Shown: one piece after another, positions 23,365 through 34,230 of the stretch
How the letters are laid out: every line of letters starts with the position of its first letter
How positions within the stretch are numbered: the first letter of the stretch is position 1
Assembly: GCA_963556145.1 (NCBI GenBank)
Contig: OY744467.1
Span: forward strand, 620,001 to 684,000
Source: Hygrocybe punicea
Lineage: Eukaryota > Basidiomycota > Agaricomycetes > Agaricales > Hygrophoraceae
Length of the DNA stretch: 64,000 nt
Reading direction: 5' to 3'
Position numbers and translations under genes: made by a program
Notes under the pieces: model-generated
Seen by the model: the letters and a program-made list of their open reading frames with translations, nothing else
What the model was told of the DNA's origin: nothing
Databases searched by the model: none

Positions 23365-26300
23365 TCAGGTGTGGTGGTTGGGCGACGGAGGCAGATGACG
23401 TGAGCGGATATGATGGGACCTGTTGCATGATGGAGATCGTGGTTGCGTGGGGTCTTTTGAGGTTGTGGGAGGTTGGGGAAGTGGTAAATGAGTGGTCGAG
23501 TTGGTGGTATGGCGTTCCCAATCATAGTTGGATTGGATGTCCTCATCACCATCAGCTAGCTCAAAATCAGAGTCAGATGAATCGGCAATTTCAATCACAT
23601 CGTCAGGTTTCTTCTGCTTGGCAGATGTAGATGCGGCATCGATGATCTTCTCCCATTGGATGTCCTTGAGTTTATTTGTGAGCTTTGCAAGACTTGACGT
23701 GGTCTTAATTAAAACATCTCTCCCACCACGCCTCTCAGTTTGGTCAGCCCAGTTTGACTTTGAGAAATACCCAGTAGGGCCACCAGGAACATTCTTGACC
23801 CCACTCTTCCAGTATAAAAGAGCACGCTCATCCTATAATATGTAAGAAACCAGTTTAAATCAAATGTGAGCACTCAACTGCTTGTAGCGCAAGAATGAGG
23901 GCCCCAATTGGTTGAAGCTTCAAACGCTGAGCAGGATTGACTCCTGAGATTGCCGAAAAGTGGGTTGCAAAAGTGGAAGTGACGAGATATGATTGGAAGA
24001 TGCCCTAACATTAAGTTAGTCCATGCACAAAGACCTTAGAAAGGAAGCATACAACTGGGGTCTTATTCTCCTCATACTCCTTGTAATAAAATGGACAGCA
24101 TTTATAATCCGTACCAAGCATCCACTCAACATATGTAGCACGGTCATCAAGATCGTAGATTTTAAACTCAGTGAAGATATTCTCAAGCTGCGTCATGGCG
24201 GTGGTAGCAAACTTGTTGCGCCACTCCATGAGGCGATCGTCAGCCTGGGTTATTGCTGAATCAGGACAGAATACACAGTTGATAGAATATTAAATTAAAC
24301 TCACCAGTTTCGAAATCACCCAAATGAGGTCATCAGAAAGCTGAGAATTTTCCTGAAAGGTTGAACTCCAGATGTAACGTATCTCCATCTCAGAGAGATG
24401 CTCCCAAGGCTCTGATTCTCTGGCCATCTGACGAAGGTGAGGGACAAATTGCTTGTGGAATGTGTCCCGATAAGCTGCCAGCAGATTATTCATGGTTATG
24501 TCTTCTCTTTTGTTTGGAAGGCCGGTTTGACTGTGTGCCAGTGAAGACAAAATAGTGTCTTGAGGGATAATCTTGGTGAGCAGCTGCATTGGTTAATTTT
24601 CAGAAAAGTACGTGGCAGATTTAAGAAAATACTTTCCATAGTATCCCCTATGCCAAATCCAAATGGCTTGGCTTTAAACTTCGTTAAAGCATCCCTTTCC
24701 TTTGTGTCATCACCATCAATAAATCCCCCCAGTAGTTCCTTTGAGTCTTCCTCATCTGCAGCCACTGGTTCCGTTTTGACAATCACGGCACTGACTTTGG
24801 AAGACCAGTTGGGGTTCAGTCCTTCAAGCTTGAAGGACTTGCCTTTCTTTTTAACAGGCCTGTTGCGAATGGGAGGGGTTTGCAGAAACAGAGTAAGCCG
24901 ACAATGCGACATGATAGCTTGTGTGGGAAACTTACCCATCAATGACTTGATCAACAAACTTTCGCTTTTCCGGTCTGGTGGGTGCTATCTGATCGATGAT
25001 CTGATCCTCAGTGTTTCATTTATCTGTCACAGAGTGTCACAGGGCAGTCTTATCGCCCCTGGCCTTCTTCTTCTGCACACCGTCATTCTCATTCTCTTCC
25101 CCTCCAGCCTTTGGTGTGTCAGTATCAGTATCCATCTTGGTTGGAGTTACAACACTCAACTTGAACTTTGATCAGATCTGTTGTAGCCCCAAGTGCTCCT
25201 GTTTCACCCGGAATGACATCCAAGTTCCCACCCACTAATTCTTCTCTGGGTGCATCAGCCATTAGACAAACCTTTCGCATTCAAAACACACCTTTAGCTG
25301 ATGCTAGTGTTGGGGAAGTTCGGTCTCAGACCGACCCAAACCCGGTTTGGGAAATTTCAGCTGAGACTGAACCGTTCAGTCTCCGGTTTGGAGATTTGGC
25401 CGCGGGCCGAAACGGTTTCAAACTCAGTTTGAACCGCAAACCGACAGTCCAAAGTCGGCTACATGGCTGACTTCGAAAGTCACCCAAAGTCACCAACCCC
25501 ACCAACAACACCCCCGATATACGCCAAACGAAGACGATGGAGCACCCGAGGTTGACAAAACAGGCGGCGGGGTACTCCCTGCCGCCCGCGTATGTTTTTT
25601 AATTTTATTTATTCGAACTTAACTAACGCATTTACAAATTACAGGTTGATGCACCACCACGGCCACCACCACCACCACCACCACCACCTCGACAACGACC
25701 ACGACAATGGCAACAACAACAGCGACGGTTACAACCACCGTCAACGCCACGCCGGACGCGCCAACAGCAACACCCACGGCCCACCCCCAGCGCCACACCA
25801 AACACGTTCAAAATGCGCGCCAAAGGTACGTGAATGGGGTGGAGTCAACAAGGTGGAAGAGCAGCAGGGGTGGTGCATCCACCCCGCTCCTTCGTGGTAT
25901 GTACCTTTATTCATTTTTTCACTGATTTATTTGTCCATTATAGAACGCGGCACCGTACCACCACCACCACGCAACACTAACACCACCGAGGAAGGCCAAC
26001 GTGGGGTCAACCCGGCCGTCGTCGTGTACAACGCGTATGATGCGTCCGGACACCCTGGCGAAGAGGCTCCTATGCCACCACCACCACGCGTCCGCCGAAA
26101 ACAACCAAAGCGGCCCAGCCATCGTCGCGTTGTCATGATCCAAACAGGATTCGGATCAAAACATAGTAATATGCTGTCACTAGTCACCATCCCTACAGCA
26201 CACATCACATTACAAGGACCATTCATACTGGAATGCCCCCATCTGCATATGGAGTAGAAAGGAATACCCTTATCTGCATATAGGACACACAGGAAATCCT

Positions 26301-26739
26301 TATCTGCACATAGGACATACATGAAACCCTTATCTATACAAGGGACATGCAAGGAAACCCTTATCTACAGAAGGGACATGCAAGAAAACCCTTATCTATG
26401 CAGAGGAAATGAAGGAATACCCTTATCTTAACTGATAAGGCCCCCAAAACATCTTATCAGAGGCCAAAGAAGCACAAGAAGCACAGCCACATCCTTATCT
26501 CCAATCATAGAGATAACACATGCCACCCATCATTCCCTGATCAAGAAGCACATCACATTTCATATCAATTGATCAAATACAGCCCAGCCCAGATCTTATC
26601 TTTTTCTTAACTGATAAGGATACACACATGGCATGGCATCAATTGATCAAGAAGCACAGCCTCAGGAAGATGATTCTAGAAGCATAGCCTGGCACAGCCC
26701 TTGCCTTTGATTCACACACCCAAGATTGGACCAGCAACA

Positions 26740-27120
26740 TGACTCACTCCCATCAAATGTGACTCATTGGTCTTTCCATGACAAATTATGACCCTTAGGA
26801 CATACTCATGACCCCCCATGACTCATTATGACCACCCATGACTAATTATGACTATTTCTGACTCATTATGCCCCCTCCTTTGATTATAATACCTATGTGA
26901 CTCATTAATTGACTCTGTATGAGTCACAAACCCATGCCTTCCTTTCTTATGACTCCTTATGAGTCATAACCCCCCATGCCTTTCATCATTATGACTCCTT
27001 ATGAGTCATAAACCTATGCCTCTCCTCTATATGACTCCCTATGAGTCATATCCTATGCTCTCCATTTGATATACCATTCTATGACTCAGTATGACTCCTG
27101 CTGTAGAATAGGTATATATA
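26740..27120 (+). promoter_or_regulatory. Cluster of ten Gcn4/AP-1-type sites upstream of a TATA box
   Basis: TGACTCA or TGAGTCA occurs ten times between 26740 and 27087, several as ATGACTCCTTATGAGTCAT palindromes. TATATATA follows at 27113-27120. TGASTCA is the consensus of Gcn4/AP-1 bZIP factors, so this may be a promoter or LTR U3-like region inside hAT 2. No protein-coding frame is recognised downstream. Function is inferred from motif density only. Confidence 0.5.
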
Positions 27121-28229
27121 GAGCCCAGTTTCTGCTGGAGATGGCTCAGTCACCTAATCTGACAGGCCCAGTCACAGGACAGTCCCTCTCCCAGATTCTG
27201 ATTCACCCCTCTGTATTTGTTTGTATTACCTACTTTGGTAGTAGCTATTACTTCAAATACCAATTGCAGTTCAGGTCATCATTCATTTGTTTAAGGATAT
27301 CAATCTCAGATATATTGATACTCCCTTATTACTTGTTTGATACATATTCTTTGTGTTCTGTCACGTAGTACAGTCACATTCATTTTCTTTCAAGTTCTAT
27401 TGGTCATCACCAAAGATATCCCAGTACTTTATTCTGCACTAGTAGCCAATGTGCGTTTGAAGCTTCGGAATAAAGTCCGATATCTTGATCATCAATCCTA
27501 CTTGCCTATTGTTCAGTTCATTCATTCTGTACATAGTATTTCATCACACCTCCCTTTTGTTTGACATCTACTGTTACACTTGCCCATCGCCCATTGTCTA
27601 TCGCCCATCGTCCATCATCTATCGCTCATCTCTGTTGTACCTCTGCTCATTGTATACTTGCTACTTGTATACTTGACTGTTGTACACTCGTTCATCTTAC
27701 ACTGCTCATACTTGCTTGAGTTATTATCCGCTTATACTCTTGCATACCTCTTGTCACTTAAAGTCTTTACCTTCAGTAGGGAAGACCTCACTGTTCACTC
27801 ATCCTCTATAAGTCATACATCTAACTTATATTATTGTCACGTATTTGTTGTATCCCTCAAAGCTAACCTTTGATAGGATTCACACCACAACCCAACCACC
27901 CAACAGGAATACCCCAGAGTTATTAAAGAGCTAAATCCTTGATCCCAAAGGACAACAAGGTAATTTCCCGATCAACGACGCACTCCGGAAACCCTTGGTG
28001 TGGATTTGTTCAAACACTTCCCACGCAAAACAGCATGCACAACGCGTATGACGCACGGGGCACCACCACCACCACCACCACCACCATCACGCGTCCACTG
28101 AAAACGGCCAACGCGGTCAACCCACATTGCATGTACAACGCGTGTGACGAGTCGGGACACCCATGGAGAAGCCTGTGTGTGGCTCAATGCCGGCGCAGGG
28201 TGTGCCAGCACCCCAGCACCCCAATCTCA

Positions 28230-28285
28230 CCTCGCAAACAGGCTGGCCACGTCAATTGACGTGCGCAGCACTGTTGCGAGGTCAG
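28230..28285. repeat. Palindromic hAT module (hAT 2)
   Basis: TCACCTCGCAAACA..CGTCAATTGACGT..CTGTTGCGAGGT: same outer inverted arms and central CAATTG as in hATs 1, 3 and 4, located close to the element's right end. Confidence 0.8.
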
Positions 28286-28543
28286 AATGGTGCAGGGGCA
28301 CTGAGCACTAGCGGTCCGCGGTTCAGACCGCGTTTGGACCGAAACCGAACCAATGCAAACGGTTTGCATCGGTTTCGGTCTGGTTTGGGGACTTTGGGTG
28401 GAAAACCGGACCATTCGGTTTCCGGTTTGGGCAAAAAGGCCCCAAACCAGACCAAACCGAACTTCCCCAACACTAGCTGATGCTTTGGAATTTGCAGGTT
28501 TTTTGGATTGCCTGGCAACTTTCTTTTTGTTGTTGACAGGCGG

Positions 28544-28690
28544 TGGAGTGGGTCCGAGGGTGCTCACAGAATCAGACAAGGAATTGGTCAGAATGGGATA
28601 GGATAGGATCTGTCTACTACAGGCAACTGCTAGATAAGGGAACCAACCGTGGGACTCAGGTCATGTGATAGGACAGGCACCACTACTACA
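28544..28690 (-). repeat. TRIM 1, 3' LTR
   Basis: 147 bp; differs from the other LTR at six bases, five of them at CpG or former CpG positions. Confidence 0.88.
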
Positions 28691-30147
28691 AGTGCCCCCC
28701 TCACTCATAGCGACGCCCTCGTTGCTAGCAAAAGACAAGCAAAACAAAGAGAGCAGAAACAAGGGGAGGAAGCTGAAGGGGCTGGAAGGAAAGCAGGAAA
28801 CAGAAGGGGAACACAAAGCACACAAAAGAAAAGAAAAGAAAATGGGTATAGGCTAGTCTACCCCAGATGGATCTAATAATGGTGGATCATGGTGAAAAAA
28901 AGGTGGGGAAATAGTGGTAGAATGTGGAAAAGGAAGCGGCACGGCATGGCATGGGGCCAGGGGGTAAATCTTTGAGCATGGGTCGATGTGAGGGGATGTG
29001 GGGCCACCATATGATGCATGGGTGAGACCGCGAACAAGAACGCTTGGGGTACGGCCGTCGTGGTATGTCGTGTGGGTGGGGCCATGGCCATGGGGGTGCG
29101 GCGGATGGGTTTGGGTTGTTGGGCACGTGGTATGGGATCGTCATATTGTGGGGATAGGTTGTTGGGGTGTTGCGTAGATGCGTGGAGGATTGGGACATGG
29201 GGCCGCGTGTGTGTAAACGGGATATGGAGGGGTGGGATGTGCTAATGGCGTTGGGCTGGTTTTGCTGCCTGGAGCTTGCGCGGTCGAGGTCGATCATGTT
29301 GGAAACGGGCGTGTGGGGCCATAAAGCAAGTTAACGTGGGGTCCGCAGCTTCTTGCGCGGGTAGCCCGTTGTTTCGTTTCATTGGGTGGGTTTGGATGCG
29401 TTGTTCACGTGGGTGTGGGCCGTTGGGTTGGTACGGAGATGGCAGGCACGAGGGAGTGGACGCGGGCATGTTGCGCCGGGCCCATGGGAGAGAGGAAGAA
29501 GGTGCCGATGCGGGCGAGGTTTGCCAGTCAATTTGGTGACGTGGTGGTTGGGTGATGTGGCAACGGATGGGTGGGTGTGAAAACGGAGATGCCAAAGATG
29601 GGGTAGGTGATGGAGTGGCTCGTGGGGCCGCTGTACGAACACGGGGGGGTCTTGAGCATCTGTGTATTCAGTAGTGAACCTGTGGGCATCTGAATGAAAA
29701 ATGGTGAGTCAAACACGGGGACAGTGATATCGAGAGTGCACCTGGCTGCGCGACGGCATTGTTGGATTCGTCGTCCAGCTCGGCAACCTCTTGGGGGTGT
29801 TTTAACGAGGGTGGGATGCTGTGGGTGCACGTGGGTGGGCAGATTCTTGGTGGATGCAGTTGGTGACGTGGCTGCGTGAGGTGGCTGTGCGGAATGGTGA
29901 AGATGGGTGAAAAGTCGTGAGGGTGGTCGCGGGGCATGTAGAATGATGCGGACGTAACACTGGCGCCATCGGAGACTGTCTTCTGTGGGGTTTTTCATGG
30001 GGGTGCTGCGGGGAATCGCGTGGGTGGGGTTTCGGGGGGGTTCTCTGTTCTCGAAAAATCACTGGATCTGTGCAAAAGTCTTGGTGCGAGTGGAATGTGG
30101 TGGTCTCATCTAGCTGCGTGGGTCGAATCGTGCTCTCATCACCACGA

Positions 30148-30294
30148 TGGAGTTGGTCCGAGGGTGCTCACGGAATCAGATGAGGAATTGGTCAGAATGG
30201 GATAGGATAGGATCTGTCTACTACAGGCAACTGCTAGATAAGGGAACCAACCATGGGACTCAGGTCACGTGATAGGACAGGCACCACTACTACA
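30148..30294 (-). repeat. TRIM 1, 5' LTR
   Basis: 147 bp; followed on the minus strand by the candidate primer-binding site two to three bases from its end. Confidence 0.88.
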
Positions 30295-30727
30295 GCGGGT
30301 GGTTTGCTTCAAGGTTAGCTTGCCTGTCCTCTTCATGCATTGTGTCCTCCAGCTTGGATATGGCCTGGATGCTGTTAAGGCGAGCAGTTTCTTTATCTTT
30401 TTTTGCCTGTTCTTTTGCTTCTTTTTCGGCCTGGACAACTGAGTGTGACCTTCATGCTCTAGGCTTGTCTGGAAGTCCAGGGATAGTCACTTGGTCTGGC
30501 CTTAGTCGCATCTGAAGTACTGGGGGCAGGGAAGATGAGATTTTGGGCATATTGTTGAGTGAGGACGAAGCAAAAAAAAAGTTGCATAAGAGTTGTGGTA
30601 TGAGTTTGTGTCAATAATTGTGCTAAGTTTGCCATCTTGTCTCAGCCACTTCAAGTTCAAATTTCCCCCTGCCAGCCTGCCCAAGCTCCAAGTTGTTACT
30701 ACATTCCTTTGGCATTTTACTCAAATC

Positions 30728-33700
30728 ATGATACCTCAACAGTCATTTAAAGCCGCTTCATTTCATTGTCCTACACCTGGTTGTCGAAAAACATGCAAGA
30801 CTCCTGGTGGACTGAGATGACACATTGACGCTGTACATAATGCCCATCGTGTTCATGGCTACCAGCAGCCGCCTACCCCACCTTCTCAGCCTCCTTCACC
30901 TCCTCAGTCTCCTTCACCTCCTCCTTGTCATGTTCAAGAATCAATACCACCACCCAACGGCCATGATGGCCTTCACATTCAATGTCACCCACTTGCGGAT
31001 GGTACTCCTTGTGACATCCATGGCAACGATCTTCCTCCAAATGCTCCTCCCTCAGTTCTAAATGAGCGTGCAGCCAATGACTACACACCCTTTGTCAGTC
31101 AAGCTGAGTTTGAGTTTGCTGAGTTCCTCTTTACCGAAGAGCAGATGTCAGGCCAAAAGATTAATAAACTGTTAAATTTACTTGCAGCCCTTTATCCTGA
31201 TACCGACCCTCCATTTGCCGATGAGCAAGAACTATATTCAATCATTGACGCAATACCAGAGGGAGATATACCTTGGGAATCTTTTTCTGTTGCATACAAC
31301 GGTGAAATTCCTAACGACGGAGAAGTTCCAACATGGAAGACGGAAAGCTACACTGTCTGGTATCGGAATCCACTTTGTATGATGGAACAACAGATTGCAA
31401 ACCCAGAATTCGCAGGAGAGCTTGATTTTGCTCCAAAGCAGATCTTCAATGGTAATAAGCACCAGTTTACAGACCTGATGTCTGGAAATTGGGCTTGGGA
31501 GCAAGCTGTACGTTCTCTATTCACACATTGTGCCTTATTCAACTTTGTGATGCCTGCACAACAGGATAAAATCACAGCAGATGAACAAAACCATGGCGTG
31601 ATGTTTGTGCCTGTCATCCTTGGCAGTGACAAAATGACAGTTTCAGTAGTGACAGGACACACTGAGTACCATCCTCTTTACGCCTTGATAGGAAATGTTT
31701 CCAACAATGTGCGTCATGCTCATCGCAACGCACTTTCTGTAGTTGGTTTTCTAGCAATACCCAAAAGTACTACTGTTTTTTGTGACACTTATGAAATCTC
31801 ACTTTGCAATTCCAGCTTCACAAGAATATCAAGATGATGCTGACTTTCGCAAATTCTGCCATCAGCTATTTCACAGTTCCCTCCACCACATCCTCCTGCC
31901 GCTCAAACCACACATGTCGGTACCTCGTATTACACAATGCGCTGACAGGCACTTCCGACACGTTATCTATGGACTTGGCCCTTATATTGCGGACTACCAG
32001 GAACAACCCCTATTAGCATGCATAGTTAACGGCTGGTGCCCACGGTGAGTTTCCCTTCAACTCTTTACAATTTACCTAAATCTTCATATTAGCTGCACAG
32101 CGCTTCGCACTGACCTTGATGCCGTGCCAGCCGGACGACGTTCACATGAACATACCGCTACACTACTTGAAAACTGGAGTTTGAAGGAACTGTGGGATAA
32201 CTATGGAATTGTTGGGGATCTTATTGTATGTTTACCAGAGCTTAGTTACTGTGACATGTAATGTTGATATTTTATACAGCCCTTTATAACAGGGTTTCCT
32301 CGAGCCAATATACATGAACTTTTATCTCCCGACTTACTTCATCAAGTTATCAAGGGCATTTTCAAAGATCACCTCGTTGACTGGGTAGTAAGCTACATTG
32401 AAATTTCCCATCCTGCAGCGGAGGCTGCCTGAATCTTGGCTGACATTGATAGACAGCACATCCAAATTCTGATTGGGAGCATCAGCTTGCTCATTTGAAG
32501 GTTTAGAATTGCCGCTGCACCATCATTTCCAGGCCTACGTCGATTTCCTCAAGGTCGCGGCTTCAAACAATGGACGGGGGATGATTTAAAGGCTTTAATG
32601 AAGGTGCACTAGCTTTGACACAATATATATCACTATCTAATTCAATTAGGTGTTTCTCCCAGCAATTGTTGGTCACGTTCCAGACCAAATGGTTTGGGCA
32701 ATTAGCTCATTCAACAAATTCTGTTATCTTGTACGCCGGTCCATAATCAGTGAAGATACCTTGGTTGAAATTGACAATGCTCTTGCTCGTTTCCACCGCG
32801 AACGTGAAATATTTCGTGATGTTGGCGTACGAGATGACTTTTCTCTACCCCACCAACACTCTCTCCATCACTATCACCGTCTCATCCAGGCATTTGGTGC
32901 TCCCAATGGCCTCTGTTCGTCCATCACAGAGAATAGGCACATCAAGGCAGTAAAGGAGCCATGGCAGCAGTCAAGCAAACATAATGCACTGGGACAAATG
33001 CTGATCACAATTCAATGGATAGAGAAGCTTGCTGCTGCACAAGTGGAGTACACTGCTCATGGGATGATGCATGGCCCAGGTCCCCCCTCAACCTCAGCCG
33101 GCTGCGCTCCCAGAGCCTGACAATGTTGTCTTGGAGCAGTATGACAATGCCCCTGATTTGGATGACAGCAATCACAATGATGAGCGAGCTGATCTGGGTG
33201 CCACTGATGGTGCAAAAGGTCTCGGAGAAGTAAAACTGGCGAAATGCTATGGTATGTGCTACATTTCTGCTGCATCTATGAATATTCTAACCAGACAGAT
33301 AGCACGAAAGTATCCAAGGAATGTCAAGGAGCTCAGCAATTTCATCTCATGTCCGGAACTTCAAGAACTCATCAAACACTTTCTATATGACCAATTACAC
33401 CCTGATTCTGAAATTGCAGGCTCAGATGTTACATTGGATCAGTGCCCCAATTTTTCGGGGTCTGTTTATGTGTACCACTCAGCCGTTGCAACATTTTTTG
33501 CCCCCAGTGATTTGTCTGGCATTGGAGGCATGCACCACGAGAGAGTTCGTGCAGTTCCCTCATGGCATCATGGTCCACCATGCTATGACTGTGTTGTCGT
33601 TGAGCATGACCCACTCCGGGATGGCTTCCAGGGCCTACATGCAGCCCATGTTTTTCTGTTTTTCTCCTTCACTTATCTTTCTATCTGTTATCCATGTGCC

Positions 33701-33952
33701 TTGATTCAATGGTTTTTGCAGGTTGGTGAGGATCCTTGTGATAATACTGGAATGTGGGTCTTCAAACCGGATACCACTTACCGAGCAGCTGTTGTCCACC
33801 TTGATTCTGTCCTCCGTGGTGTACACCTAATAGGTGTCGTGGGAAACGAGTTTCTCCCCAAATCTTTTACATTTCACGACACTCTGGATGCTTTTCAAGC
33901 TTTCTATGTCAATAAATTCACTGACCATCACTCCCATGAAATTTTATTTTAA
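30728..33952 (+). pseudogene. Plavaka transposase, full length but with nonsense codons
   Basis: An N-terminal C2H2 zinc finger ('FHCPTPGCRKTCKTPGGLR' then a TGA at 30818-30820, then 'HIDAVHN') precedes the Plavaka core: 'SGQKINKLLNLLAALYP', 'NWAWEQAVRSLF', 'VPVILGSDKMTVSVVTGH', 'YGLGPYIADYQEQPLL', 'PFITGFPRANIHELLSPD', 'LLHQVIKGIFKDHLVDW'. The C-terminal domain includes 'YHSAVATFFAPSDLSG' and ends 'KFTDHHSHEILF'. Introns at 31767-31815, 32045-32092, 32226-32279, 32604-32649 and 33252-33302 keep family order. A second TGA is at 32430-32432 and a one-base frameshift lies near 33070. About 60 extra bases at 32450-32512 may be an intron with a changed donor. Plavaka elements move by cut-and-paste; this copy cannot make full-length protein. 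Divergent from the 30550-start gene. Confidence 0.88.
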
Positions 33953-33989
33953 TTATACAGGCTCAATGACCTCATCTGGCTCTACATTC

Positions 33990-34230
33990 ACGAAACCTTA
34001 GCTCCTTCTCATCGGTGAGGACTACCGCGCTTGTGTCAACTCGGAGATCATCTCGAACTTGTCAAAAGCTGCAGACGTGCCAGTGGCGCACACGATATTC
34101 ACCATGCCACCAGACATTGACCACATGGACGAGTACTTGCGTTCTCAGTTGTGGCCGCTGGTCTTGGTATCCCTCCATCCTTCCACTCCTAAAAGTCATG
34201 TTCTGTTTGAAAAAGTCATGGATGTTGTCT
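33990..34230 (+). pseudogene. SF3B1 fragment, extra copy
   Basis: Reads '[12 protein letters not shown]' and '[12 protein letters not shown]' and, in nucleotides, continues to match the coding DNA for the next conserved HEAT-repeat block. The same protein region is present again at 35540-35730 in the longer pseudogene, so this is a separate partial copy, placed upstream of that copy's N-terminal part. Confidence 0.7.

Larger units (their letters stand above)
25305..28475. mobile_element. Non-autonomous hAT element 2 (3171 bp)
   Basis: TIRs TAGTGTTGGGGAAGTTCGGT..ACCGAACTTCCCCAACACTA are perfect over 20 bp, and the 8-bp duplication GCTGATGC (25297-25304 and 28476-28483) is exact. Subterminal DNA repeats CGGTTTGG/CCAAACCG. 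No transposase is present. A Pro/Gln- or His-rich frame near 25640-25810 comes from a (CAC)n-rich repeat. The middle (about 26235-27906) looks foreign: a 35-bp loose repeat around CCCTTATCT, ten TGASTCA sites and a TATA box. The shared palindromic module is at 28230-28285. Confidence 0.93.
28544..30294 (-). mobile_element. TRIM-like LTR element 1 (1751 bp)
   Basis: Two 147-bp LTRs (28544-28690 and 30148-30294) start TG and end CA on the minus strand (TGTAGTAGTGG..AACTCCA). Directly after the 5' LTR is TGGTGATGAGAGCACGA, a candidate tRNA primer-binding site; directly before the 3' LTR is GAGTGAGGGGGGCACT, a polypurine tract. The target duplication is 4 bp (GCGG at 28540-28543 and 30295-30298), confirmed by frame restoration of the host gene. 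The 1457-bp interior has only Pro/His-rich low-complexity frames: no Gag, protease, RT or integrase. It is therefore a terminal-repeat retrotransposon in miniature or a similar parasite. Confidence 0.88.
23365..30550 (-). pseudogene. Unrecognised basidiomycete gene, decayed, cut by a hAT and a TRIM
   Basis: The minus-strand start at 30550 reads 'MPKISSSLPPVLQMRLRPD', a TGA at 30452-30454, then a charged coiled-coil-like stretch 'VVQAEKEAKEQAKKDKETA'. Removing the TRIM (28544-30294) with one 4-bp duplication gives 'ANHPPVNNKKKVARQ', and removing hAT 2 (25305-28475) gives 'SKASAKG', both in frame. Further 3' exons carry 'KKKGKSFKLEGLNPNW', 'PHLRQMARESEPWEHL', 'FATTAMTQLENIFTEF' and an acidic tail 'VIEIADSSDSDFELADGDE'. 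At least two TGA stops and one frameshift mark it as dead. It is divergent from the Plavaka transposase with about 180 bp between starts. I recognise the N-terminal type from other Agaricomycetes but not a function. Confidence 0.6.

Noticed and set aside
25592..26257. 221-codon frame with a poly-His stretch
   Set aside because: Arises from a CAC/ACC simple repeat inside hAT 2; no domain and no conserved start.
28887..29998. Pro/His-rich frames in TRIM 1 (and 60899-61968 in TRIM 2)
   Set aside because: No Gag zinc knuckle, protease, RT or integrase motif; biased composition explains the open frames.
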